The notes under the pieces: model-generated
Databases searched by the model: none
Seen by the model: only the letters and a program-made list of their open reading frames with translations
What the model was told of the DNA's origin: nothing
NCBI GenBank assembly: GCA_003551325.1
Contig: PUMK01000025.1
Location: 1 to 5,803 of the forward strand
Length of the DNA stretch: 5,803 bases
Source of the DNA: Candidatus Acetothermia bacterium
GTDB taxonomy: Bacteria > Bipolaricaulota > Bipolaricaulia > Bipolaricaulales > Bipolaricaulaceae
Direction of reading: 5' to 3'
Part shown: positions 1-4,516 of the stretch, one piece after another
Numbering within the stretch: position 1 is the stretch's first letter
Layout of the letters: each line of letters starts with the position of its first letter
Translations under genes and position numbers: made by a program

Positions 1-3
1 GGA

Positions 4-59
4 GGCTGCCTCGGTAACCCAAGTTCTGAGTCATCGAACAAGCCTTCGGTAACAGTTAC
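4..59 (+). repeat. Dispersed 56-bp repeat, copy 1
   Basis: Reverse-complementing bases 3367-3422 gives a match to this stretch at 51 of 56 positions by hand alignment. A 37-bp core (21-57) also matches 4403-4439 at 30 of 37. The unit contains GGTAACC, a TGAGTCA palindrome near its centre, and a terminal palindrome GTAAC-A-GTTAC. Copy 1 alone also shows an internal tandem: the motif beginning TCGGTAAC at 11 recurs 35 bp later at 46, and TTCTGAG follows both times (24-30 and about 60-66). No open frame is conserved between copies, so it looks like a non-coding element. Its nature is unknown; it could be a recombination site, a miniature element or a bound operator. Confidence 0.85.
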
Positions 60-429
60 TTCTGAGGCAACACGGACACGGACCGCTGCGCTCAGCGGAA
101 GTGCCTACCGAATCGTCTACGAGCGTTGAAGGAGGCTTGTGGCTCGTAGCTTGTGGGAATCCGCTTGTGGCGTGTGGGAAAAGCACCCGCACTGGGTGGT
201 AGCGGGGCAGCTTGTCCACGTCGCGCACCCCGGTAGCCGTGCGGCATGGGGGTCAGAACCTTTCCCCGCGCTTGGTGAACAGCCTCGCGGATCTGTTTCC
301 CCGACAGCATGCATGTACACGACCTCGGTATGGTCAGGGCAGACGATGACCCAGTGTGGGTTCTGTCGTGTGTTCCTCGGGTGCAGGAGGTAGGGGGGTG
401 CGGGCGTCTACCCGGGAAGCCCCCATGGA
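60..429. other. Gene-poor stretch with possible coding relics
   Basis: No gene here is recognisable. A minus-strand frame is open from about 407 to 117 and includes a protein-like segment (362-300) reading NPHWVIVCPDHTEVVYMHAV, which resembles the core of small uncharacterised proteins found beside toxin-antitoxin genes. It has no good start, and the rest looks low-quality and cysteine-rich. A plus-strand frame (GTG 139 to 393) has an AAGGAGG at 129-135, but only 3 bases from the GTG, and its product is unfamiliar. Related quasi-palindromes lie at 185-197 and 349-361. The best reading is eroded DNA downstream of the Uma2 gene. Confidence 0.3.
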
Positions 430-1017
430 TCAGCGCTGGAACACCTCACTAACGTCGACGTGGAAGCCTGGCAGAAGCTCCGATCGTACTGTCTCCCCCG
501 AAACGAACCTTCCCACAGGCTCATACACGCTTTCTTGCAGGGAGTAGACCTCGATGACCTGTTTGTCGGGATCGGCGAGCCAGTACTCCCGCACGCGGGC
601 GCGAGCGTACTCGAAGTACTTCTCCCCGCGGTCGGTCTTTCGCGTTCCCGGGGAGGTAACCTCCATGATCAGATCTGGAACCTCGAAGTGTTGCTCACCA
701 GCCCGGTCTGCATGCTCCTTGGCCAAGAACAAGATGTCCGGCTCGCGGACCTTGCCCGGCCACAGTCGCACCGGCAAAGGAGCTAGTTGCACTGTTCCCA
801 GCCCGTTCTCCTCCACGAACTCGTTCAAGCGCACGAACAGCCTCTTCAAGGCCTCTTGGTGCGCGTAAGATGGATGTGGCGGCATGATCAGCCTCCCTTC
901 GGAGAGCTCCACTAGGCGGTTGGTATCGGGGAGGGCGAAGTAATCGGCTTCGGTCCACTGTCCCTGGGGCGGAAACAGTTCTGCCACAGGCGCTTGCACA
1001 CGTTCATCTTTTGGCAC
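430..1017 (-). CDS. Uma2-family (DUF820) PD-(D/E)XK endonuclease-like protein
   Basis: The protein is 195 aa, the usual Uma2/DUF820 length (about 185-210). Family signatures run in order: the N-terminal WTEADYFALPD segment (21-31), VELSEGRLIM (36-45), the REPDI block with D94 (91-95), PDLIMEVTSPGT with E119 (114-125), and EYWLADPDKQVIEVY (144-158). In this restriction-like fold D94, E119 and a downstream lysine (K127 or K133) would coordinate metal and cut DNA. The third motif position has Thr where a classic ExK has Lys, as is normal in this family. I chose the GTG at 1017 because AGGGGGT (1031-1025) lies 7 nt upstream; the frame is open to 1209, but that extension overlaps the HepT remnant and looks non-native. 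The biological role of Uma2 proteins is not settled; they occur in large, often mobile paralog families. It is the only clearly intact gene on the minus strand here. Confidence 0.9.
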   Translation of the reverse strand: MPKDERVQAPVAELFPPQGQWTEADYFALPDTNRLVELSEGRLIMPPHPSYAHQEALKRLFVRLNEFVEENGLGTVQLAPLPVRLWPGKVREPDILFLAKEHADRAGEQHFEVPDLIMEVTSPGTRKTDRGEKYFEYARARVREYWLADPDKQVIEVYSLQESVYEPVGRFVSGETVRSELLPGFHVDVSEVFQR

Positions 1018-1022
1018 AGAGT

Positions 1023-1032
1023 CCACCCCCTT
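1023..1032 (-). promoter_or_regulatory. Ribosome binding site deciding the Uma2 start
   Basis: On the minus strand this reads AAGGGGGTGG, a purine-rich Shine-Dalgarno site. Its AGGGGGT core ends 7 nt before the GTG at 1017. No comparable site precedes the upstream in-frame starts, which favours the 195-aa product. Confidence 0.6.
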
Positions 1033-1102
1033 GCACTCTGGATATCGGCGTTTCTCGCCCCTCAATGATACCACTTCTGCTCTCCGGAATGCATGAGCCA
1101 CA

Positions 1103-1348
1103 TTACTTCTTGTACACCAACTCCACGTCGATCCTGTTTTGGAGGTGAACAACACGGTTTCGGAACTGCACCATGCTGATGTATGCATCGCGTTCTTGGT
1201 CTTCAACACATCCAGCCTCGCACAAGTTCTCGATGACCTCCGCGAACGTGCTCGCAGTCCTCAGGCCGAGCTCGGCAATGATGTAGCTGCCTATGTCGAT
1301 CAGGGCCTGGATCGTCGTCTGCAACGTGTGGAGAGCTGAATCAAGGCT
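1103..1348 (-). pseudogene. HepT-like HEPN toxin, truncated remnant
   Basis: The minus-strand frame ending at TAA 1103-1105 encodes the middle and late part of a HepT/DUF86 HEPN toxin. From 1348 it reads SLDSALHTLQTTIQALIDIG, followed by IIAELGLRT, VIENLCEAG, FRNRVVH and RIDVELVY. Intact HepT proteins are about 135-145 aa; here only about 80 residues survive. The first 35-40 residues are missing, and the product stops at VYKK, just after the VY motif. The HEPN ribonuclease motif Rx4H is present (R-NRVV-H), but the tyrosine expected two residues later, which MntA adenylylates in characterised HepT, is glutamine (codon CAA). No ATG start exists; only a TTG at 1324 opens the frame. The 5' edge meets the MntA remnant with no room for the missing parts, which points to an internal deletion. 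I infer a dead toxin; an expressed fragment cannot be excluded. Confidence 0.75.
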
Positions 1349-1485
1349 GCGGAAAACCCAATGTCCACATCGCTCAACAAAGTCGCGTGGGCGGCTGCGG
1401 ATCCGCAGAGGAAGGCCAACGCAACCGGGTGAGGCTCACTGACGGCTGGCACGCTTGCCTGGGGGTGATCCCCGGTTCTGTCAAT
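1346..1485 (-). pseudogene. MntA-like nucleotidyltransferase antitoxin, truncated remnant
   Basis: In a minus-strand frame different from the HepT remnant, residues spell PVALAFLCGSAAAH and then LLSDVDIGFSAA (about 1428-1345). This is the MNT-domain signature of a hydrophobic strand, GS, then SDxD; GS is encoded at 1404-1399 and SDVD at 1374-1363. MntA proteins neutralise HepT by adenylylating it. Only the first 40-45 residues remain; a full MNT antitoxin is about 100-140 aa. The usual arginine-glycine after GS is Ala-His, and the GS-to-DxD spacing is 9 residues rather than the canonical 10. The frame then runs into 14 unrelated residues before a stop at 1300. No start codon or SD is evident; the 1485 edge is where plausible MNT sequence seems to begin. 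Its position directly upstream of the HepT remnant matches the normal mntA-hepT gene order. Confidence 0.65.
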
Positions 1486-1691
1486 GCTTTCCCCACAGAG
1501 GTCCGCCGTGTGGCCCTGCGCGCCTTCGCGGGCGCGCAGGAACACATGTTCTCTGAAATCCGGGTCGTTACTATGGAGCAGGGGCTTGTGAACACTCCAC
1601 CTGGAAGCGCTGGTGTGGCTCCAGAAGCCGGATGCTGAGCCCAGGCAGTCGCCTTTGTGACGGTGCTCGCACCATGACGGGAGAGCTGGCC
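1486..1691. other. Non-coding stretch between toxin remnants
   Basis: I see no credible gene in any frame. The stretch holds a strong GC-rich hairpin at 1515-1540 and otherwise looks like eroded flanking DNA between two minus-strand toxin modules. Confidence 0.4.
1515..1540. repeat. 10-bp perfect GC-rich stem-loop
   Basis: CCTGCGCGCC and GGCGCGCAGG form a perfect 10-bp inverted repeat around a TTCGCG loop. There is no T-run on either strand after it, so it is not a standard intrinsic terminator. It lies outside any intact gene, upstream of the MntA remnant on the minus strand. Confidence 0.7.
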
Positions 1692-2261
1692 TCAATCCTC
1701 GTACACCGAGAACCCCTCGTGCGCGAAGTCATCATCAAAGGCAAGCGCCCGACCGACGCCCAGGCGCCGCATGACGAGGAAGGACACGCAGTCAACCAGG
1801 CTGAGCCCCCGCAGGCCCTTCTCGCGAAGGAGCTCCACCGCCTTGCCGTGATCGCCCGCCGTCACCCAGCACACACGGAAGGCTTGAGCCTCACCCAGGA
1901 ACCGAAGAGCGGTATCCAGTCCCAGGTGGCGCTCGAGGAGCGCAGCGGACTCAATAAGAACGTGTTCTACGCTGGAGATGCCCGGGGCAAAGCGCTGAAA
2001 ACGCCCCCGCAAGCAACGCATCGTACGTACCTTGTCCAACGAACGATCCGTGATCCACCAAGTGCAGCATATCGCGGTTCTTGGGTGGTGCTCAAGCGGG
2101 CCGGCGAACATGATGATCGTTGCGGTGCCGGCTACCTCAAGCCGCCCTTCTGCGATATCGGTCATCACCCAGCGGCAAGACTCCCGGTAGTGGTGCTTCT
2201 TACCATCGGCGTACAGGGGGACGTTGACGTCGAGGAAGCGCCTAGTCAGCGAGGGCTCCAT
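1692..2261 (-). CDS. PIN-domain VapC-like ORF, probable chimera of two toxins
   Basis: The ORF encodes 189 aa from the ATG at 2261; typical VapC toxins are 125-145 aa. The N-terminal part (residues 9-44, RFLDVNVPLYADG through EGRLEV) resembles one PIN subfamily with the pattern DxNVxxYAxGxxHxxRExC. The C-terminal part, from ISSVEHVLIESAALLERHLG (95-114) through LSLVDCVSFLVMRRLG (154-169) to LAFDDDF (173-179), resembles a different subfamily. The roughly 50 residues between (45-94) look unlike either, rich in Thr, Trp, Cys and Arg. All four acidic positions expected of a PIN RNase site can still be assigned: D11, E104, D157 and D176/D177. It may therefore be a live fusion, or more likely a deletion/frameshift scar that stayed open. 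I see no clear VapB upstream, only an overlapping frame ending LGAWEDMEQEIIDGALAD (stop at 2242) that could be an antitoxin tail. Confidence 0.6.
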   Translation of the reverse strand: MEPSLTRRFLDVNVPLYADGKKHHYRESCRWVMTDIAEGRLEVAGTATIIMFAGPLEHHPRTAICCTWWITDRSLDKVRTMRCLRGRFQRFAPGISSVEHVLIESAALLERHLGLDTALRFLGEAQAFRVCWVTAGDHGKAVELLREKGLRGLSLVDCVSFLVMRRLGVGRALAFDDDFAHEGFSVYED

Positions 2262-2263
2262 CG

Positions 2264-2641
2264 ATGATCTCTTGTTCCATGTCCTCCCAGGCACCCAGAG
2301 GTGGCGTCGGGCCCTTCCCCAGCTTGCCCTCCCAGCCGTTTGTGGCCCACCATGTCCCTAGGAAGGTGATCGGGCTGCGAACCGAAGTGCAGAAACTCGA
2401 ACAGGTACCCCAGCGAGCGGACGCTACCTGGCAGGCGGCACCGATCCTCGCCAAGGAAGAGGGTTTGGGTTGCCGCCCCGGCACGCTGAAGGTCTACAAT
2501 GCGACGCTGACCATGCGAGGATTCTCGCTCCCGCGGGCATCCGTCCCTGGGGCACAGGATTGGCTGGAGCGCCACAGCAAACCCCACAAGAATGGGGGAA
2601 CCAAGGGCGGACACCGCAAGCCCAAGAAGGGCAACCGATGA
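2264..2641 (+). CDS. Hypothetical basic protein upstream of the kinase
   Basis: I do not recognise this family. The frame is open for 125 codons with about 75% G or C at third positions by hand count, above the window average, which favours coding. The convincing part starts near residue 35 (GTG at 2366): an amphipathic stretch VIGLRTEVQKLEQ, then KEEGLGCRPGTLKVYN, and a basic tail HKNGGTKGGHRKPKKGNR. The first 34 residues are proline/serine rich with no usable Shine-Dalgarno, and the ATG at 2264 would sit only 2 nt from the divergent PIN ORF, so that start is doubtful. It ends 29 nt before the kinase start and could be co-transcribed with it. It may be the 3' part of a gene whose beginning was lost. 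Confidence 0.35.
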   Translation: MISCSMSSQAPRGGVGPFPSLPSQPFVAHHVPRKVIGLRTEVQKLEQVPQRADATWQAAPILAKEEGLGCRPGTLKVYNATLTMRGFSLPRASVPGAQDWLERHSKPHKNGGTKGGHRKPKKGNR

Positions 2642-2670
2642 ACGGACGGTTGCCGTAGGAGACTGCACCG

Positions 2671-3246
2671 ATGCCTATCTTGCACATCATCGGGCTTCCC
2701 GGGGCAGGGAAGACAACGCTCTGCCGACAGTTGGGGCCGCTCCTAGGTTGGGAGGTACTGAGGATCGGCCAGTTCCGCCGGTTACGGCCTCCCTCGGAGA
2801 CAGGAGAGGCCGACGCGTGGTTGGCGTTGTATCAGGCGCTCTCTCGCTGCCGGTGGGAGCAGGTGATCCTGGAGACGACGGGGCTCAATGGGCGGCTGTG
2901 CTTCCTGCGCCAGGCGTTTGCGCCAGGTCGTGTGGTCACGCTTAAGCTCTCGTGTTGCAGGGACGAGCTGCTCCGACGGATCGAGCGCAAACCTGCCAGC
3001 GAAGCAACAAGCCCCTGGTTCTACGCGGATTGCCTTCCTGATCGCCAAGCGTTCATCCGTCGGCTGTTCGAACAGTTCACGAAGCTTCCCGCCGAGCTGG
3101 AGACTGACACCACGTGGCTTACGCCAGATGAGGTGTTCGCGCAGGCAGTGGAGAAGATCAAAGCGTGGAGCAGGTCGACGTGGCCCCTGCTTAGGCCGGA
3201 AGACAGCTCGGTGAACCCATGGCCGGATTCTGGATGGGGCCAGTAG
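2671..3246 (+). CDS. P-loop NTPase / small-molecule kinase (AAA_33-like)
   Basis: A 191-aa protein with a textbook Walker A at the N-terminus (G8-LPGAGKTT-16) preceded by a hydrophobic strand LHIIG. A Walker-B-like strand QVILETTGL (64-72, E68) follows, then RVVTLKLSC (87-95). The arginine-rich RDELLRRIERKP (98-108) could be the phosphate-clamping lid. This order matches small P-loop kinases of the AAA_33/zeta-toxin/gluconate-kinase type, which transfer the ATP gamma-phosphate to a small molecule. The substrate cannot be told. The ATG at 2671 has AGGAG (2657-2661) 9 nt upstream. The last 20 residues after about W171 look unstructured and may be read-through into foreign sequence. Given its neighbours, a toxin-like or modifying kinase is conceivable, but a housekeeping nucleotide or sugar kinase fits equally well. 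Confidence 0.75.
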   Translation: MPILHIIGLPGAGKTTLCRQLGPLLGWEVLRIGQFRRLRPPSETGEADAWLALYQALSRCRWEQVILETTGLNGRLCFLRQAFAPGRVVTLKLSCCRDELLRRIERKPASEATSPWFYADCLPDRQAFIRRLFEQFTKLPAELETDTTWLTPDEVFAQAVEKIKAWSRSTWPLLRPEDSSVNPWPDSGWGQ

Positions 3247-3274
3247 ATGCTTCCTCTCGCTGTGCCCGGCATGA

Positions 3275-3370
3275 CCCCCCTCGCAGTTCGGCCACAGCTG
3301 CTCCAAGACGCATGCGTACGAAGGGAACCGATTCTGCCCCGCCGACTGTGCACCTGAAGAGCCAACGTAA
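3275..3370 (+). pseudogene. Degraded zinc-ribbon mini-protein relic
   Basis: A plus-strand frame following a TGA at 3272-3274 encodes GHSCSKTHAYEGNRFCPADC and then APEEPT before TAA at 3368-3370. The pattern CxxC-GK-(Y)EGNRFC-xxxC is typical of small bacterial zinc ribbons. Here the first cysteine is replaced by glycine (GGC at 3290, one base from TGC) and the start is missing, so metal binding is probably lost. The stop codon lies inside repeat copy 2, which begins at 3367, so the original C-terminus may have been cut off by the repeat junction. Too short for certainty. Confidence 0.35.
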
Positions 3371-3422
3371 CGGTTACCGAAGGCTCCTTCGATGACTCAG
3401 AAGTTGGGTTACCAAGGCAGCC
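3367..3422 (-). repeat. Dispersed 56-bp repeat, copy 2 (inverted)
   Basis: The reverse complement matches copy 1 (4-59) at 51 of 56 positions. This copy has the clearest symmetry: GTAAC-G-GTTAC (3367-3377) and CGAAGG-CT-CCTTCG, a perfect 6-bp stem at 3378-3391. TTCGATGACTCAGAA (3387-3401) follows, containing the TGACTCA palindrome, and there is a second GGTTACC near 3408-3414. It separates the kinase/zinc-ribbon region from the phd-vapC operon and supplies the stop codon of the zinc-ribbon frame. Confidence 0.85.
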
Positions 3423-3608
3423 TACTCCAGAAGAGCTCCCTCAGAGGATGGGTGGATCGGCACGGAACGCCCGCAGTCCTTGGGTTGTAGGTCATCCGTC
3501 ATCGGAGCGATGCGTAAGCGCGGGGGAGCTGAACCGGTTCGCGGGGGTGGCGTGGACAGAGGAAGCGCTCTCTGATAATCTGATACCACGCCTGTGGAGG
3601 TGGTCTCT
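3423..3608 (+). promoter_or_regulatory. Leader region with candidate phd-vapC promoter
   Basis: No gene is convincing here. A possible sigma-70-type promoter is TGGACA (3553-3558), a 15-bp spacer, then GATAAT (3574-3579). Each hexamer has 5 of 6 consensus bases, but the spacer is short. The -10 sits in a direct repeat, TCTGATA-A-TCTGATA (3571-3585), which could be an operator half-site pair for the antitoxin. A TSS near 3586 would leave a leader of about 23 nt before the GTG at 3609. Confidence 0.4.
3596..3601 (+). promoter_or_regulatory. Ribosome binding site deciding the phd start
   Basis: GGAGGT lies 7 nt before the GTG at 3609. The alternative in-frame GTG codons at 3594 and 3600 overlap this site and have no upstream Shine-Dalgarno of their own, so 3609 is preferred. 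Confidence 0.6.
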
Positions 3609-3887
3609 GTGTGGTCTAGACGCAGCGTGACCGACGTGGCACGAAACTTCGCCGACTACGTGAACCGCGTGGCGTTCGGTGGAGAGCGCTTTGTTCTTCT
3701 GCGCGGGGGCAAGGAGGTGGCCCAGCTGGGGCCGGTGCCCACAGGGAGGAAGGCGGGGACACTTCCTGAACTCCTGGCCTCGCTGCCGCCCCTCACAGAG
3801 GAGGAGGCCCAGTCGTTCGCGCGCGATCTCGCCGCTTCGCAACAGGAGCTGGAGCAGAAGCTCCCTCAACAGCCATGGGACTCCTGA
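3609..3887 (+). CDS. Phd/YefM-family antitoxin
   Basis: A 92-aa antitoxin. The N-terminal Phd/YefM fold reads SVTDVARNFADYVNRV (6-21), then GGERFVLLRGGKEVAQLGP (24-42). This matches the family pattern of a strand, a helix, then a hairpin with a 'gepvvitrrgkpvavl'-type core, and it forms the DNA-binding dimer. The acidic, helical C-terminus PPLTEEEAQSFARDLAASQQ (60-79) is the likely toxin-wrapping segment. Such proteins block the partner PIN toxin and repress their own operon. The GTG start at 3609 is chosen for its GGAGGT spacing; upstream starts would add 5 or fewer residues. Its end overlaps the toxin start by 13 nt, which indicates translational coupling. The operon lies between repeat copies 2 and 3. 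Confidence 0.88.
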   Translation: MWSRRSVTDVARNFADYVNRVAFGGERFVLLRGGKEVAQLGPVPTGRKAGTLPELLASLPPLTEEEAQSFARDLAASQQELEQKLPQQPWDS

Positions 3888-4279
3888 TCGATGCCAGCGT
3901 GCTCATCACGCACGAGCGAGGGCGCGTTCCTCTCAAGGAGATGCTCGCGGGTCGGGAGGAAGAGGCAATCTTTCTATCGGTGATCACGGCCAGCGAGCTC
4001 CTCCACGGCGTGCACCGAGCCTCCGATCCGGCTGTGCGCGGTCGCCGGTCCGCCTGGGTGGAGGCGGTTCTCCAGCGCCTCCCCATCTTGCCTGTCGATG
4101 TGCCCACAGCCCGTGCCCATGCACGGATGTGGGCCGAGCTCGCTCGGCAGGGACAGACGATCGGTCCTCACGACCTCTGGCTCGCTGCCGCGTGTGTGGC
4201 GCATGGACTCACGCTGGTCACCGCGAACCTCCGGGAGTTCGGCCGCGTGCCAGGGCTGGCGGTAGCGTCCTGGGTGTAA
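3875..4279 (+). CDS. vapC: PIN-domain toxin (VapC/FitB type), partner of the Phd-like antitoxin
   Basis: A 134-aa PIN-domain ribonuclease of normal VapC length. Catalytic-site residues are in order: D6 in LLIDASVLI, E41 in TASELLHGVHRA, and D100 in GPHDLWLAAACVAHG. The final motif is TANLREFGRVPGL (116-128), where asparagine occupies the fourth acidic position, as is usual in this subgroup. The protein should cleave a specific RNA (tRNA or rRNA in characterised VapCs) when freed from the antitoxin; the target cannot be inferred. The ATG at 3875 overlaps the last 13 nt of the antitoxin gene. It has no nearby Shine-Dalgarno, so translation probably depends on ribosomes arriving from the antitoxin. 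A small stem GGAGC-AGAA-GCTCC (3851-3864) lies just upstream. No terminator follows. Confidence 0.9.
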   Translation: MGLLIDASVLITHERGRVPLKEMLAGREEEAIFLSVITASELLHGVHRASDPAVRGRRSAWVEAVLQRLPILPVDVPTARAHARMWAELARQGQTIGPHDLWLAAACVAHGLTLVTANLREFGRVPGLAVASWV

Positions 4280-4447
4280 CGCACCGACGGTTCAAGACCG
4301 AGCGACGGAGGCAAGCGGCACAGCTCATGTGCACCGACCGCATCGGGGGACGATGGTCCGGCCGTCACGACCCCATTGAATCACCGAAGCCCCCCCCAAC
4401 GGAAGTTATGAGGCATCGATCTCCCCTTCGGTAACACTTTCAATGCG
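4280..4447. other. Intergenic stretch with repeat copy 3
   Basis: No gene is supported. It contains a C8 homopolymer at 4390-4397 and the partial repeat at 4403-4439. I see no terminator after the upstream toxin gene. Confidence 0.5.
4403..4439 (+). repeat. Dispersed repeat, partial copy 3 (37 bp)
   Basis: It matches bases 21-57 of copy 1 at 30 of 37 positions by hand, in the same orientation, with AAGTT, the TGAG...CATCGA block and CCTTCGGTAAC conserved. The outer GGCTGCC...GGTAACC part is missing: the sequence before it is a C-rich run. It ends about 9 bp before the first palindrome of the vapBC control region, so it marks the boundary between the two toxin-antitoxin operons. Confidence 0.7.
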
Positions 4448-4461
4448 CAACGCATGCGTTG
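4448..4461. promoter_or_regulatory. Perfect 14-bp palindrome overlapping the vapBC -35, probable operator
   Basis: CAACGCATGCGTTG is its own reverse complement. It overlaps the first three bases of the -35 hexamer. Its centre lies 22 bp from the centre of the next palindrome, about two helical turns. That placement fits binding by VapB or VapBC for autorepression, although the two palindromes differ in sequence. Confidence 0.6.
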
Positions 4462-4487
4462 TCGCGGTGCAATGTATACATTATAAT
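4459..4487 (+). promoter_or_regulatory. vapBC promoter (-35 TTGTCG, 17 bp, -10 TATAAT)
   Basis: A perfect consensus TATAAT at 4482-4487 follows TTGTCG (4459-4464, 4 of 6 to consensus) at the optimal 17-bp spacing. The predicted TSS near 4494 gives a leader of about 23 nt to the vapB ATG. This is the strongest promoter in the window by inspection. Confidence 0.75.
4471..4482. promoter_or_regulatory. Perfect 12-bp palindrome abutting the vapBC -10, probable operator
   Basis: AATGTATACATT is perfectly self-complementary, fills the spacer and shares its last base with TATAAT. A protein bound here would exclude RNA polymerase. Palindromes with a GTATAC-type core at this location are common operators of VapB-like ribbon-helix-helix antitoxins. 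Confidence 0.65.
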
Positions 4488-4503
4488 GTCGATGTCGTTG
4501 ACC

Positions 4504-4510
4504 GAGGAGG
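4504..4510 (+). promoter_or_regulatory. Ribosome binding site deciding the vapB start
   Basis: GAGGAGG ends 6 nt before the ATG at 4517. The in-frame ATG at 4511 directly abuts it and cannot be used efficiently, so the protein should begin MSLKRTQ rather than MRMSLKRTQ. Confidence 0.8.
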
Positions 4511-4516
4511 ATGCGT

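Noticed and set aside
139..393. Plus-strand 84-codon frame with a nearby AAGGAGG.
   Set aside because: The Shine-Dalgarno is only 3 nt from the GTG, the product has no recognisable motif, and the opposite strand looks more protein-like.
1395..1408. Perfect 14-bp palindrome CTGCGGATCCGCAG.
   Set aside because: It coincides with the GS codons of the MntA remnant and is a plausible chance outcome of GC-rich coding sequence.
2000..2085. Minus-strand peptide resembling an ABC-transporter ending (LVDHGSFVGQGTYDALLAG).
   Set aside because: It is striking but under 30 residues, in an alternative frame of the PIN ORF, with no Walker or signature motifs nearby. It could equally be the helix region of a frameshifted VapC.
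2242..2484. Minus-strand frame ending LGAWEDMEQEIIDGALAD as a VapB gene for the chimeric PIN ORF.
   Set aside because: The tail overlaps the toxin start as an antitoxin would, but the rest shows no ribbon-helix-helix, AbrB or Phd pattern and no good start. At most a relic tail.
2782..3306. Long minus-strand frames opposite the kinase.
   Set aside because: They are shadows of the Walker A protein, with Arg/Pro-rich composition and no motif.
1..3425. The 3.4-kb segment between repeat copies 1 and 2 as a composite transposon.
   Set aside because: The ends are inverted repeats, but there is no transposase, the left flank is outside the window so no target duplication can be tested, and a third copy lies elsewhere.
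3448..3630. Plus-strand 60-codon frame upstream of and overlapping phd.
   Set aside because: It covers the probable promoter and start of the antitoxin, has no Shine-Dalgarno and no recognisable motif.
4..4439. The dispersed repeats as integron attC sites.
   Set aside because: They are of attC-like length and symmetric, but I cannot place the conserved R'/R'' core boxes (RYYYAAC and GTTRRRY), copies occur in both orientations, and no integrase gene is visible.
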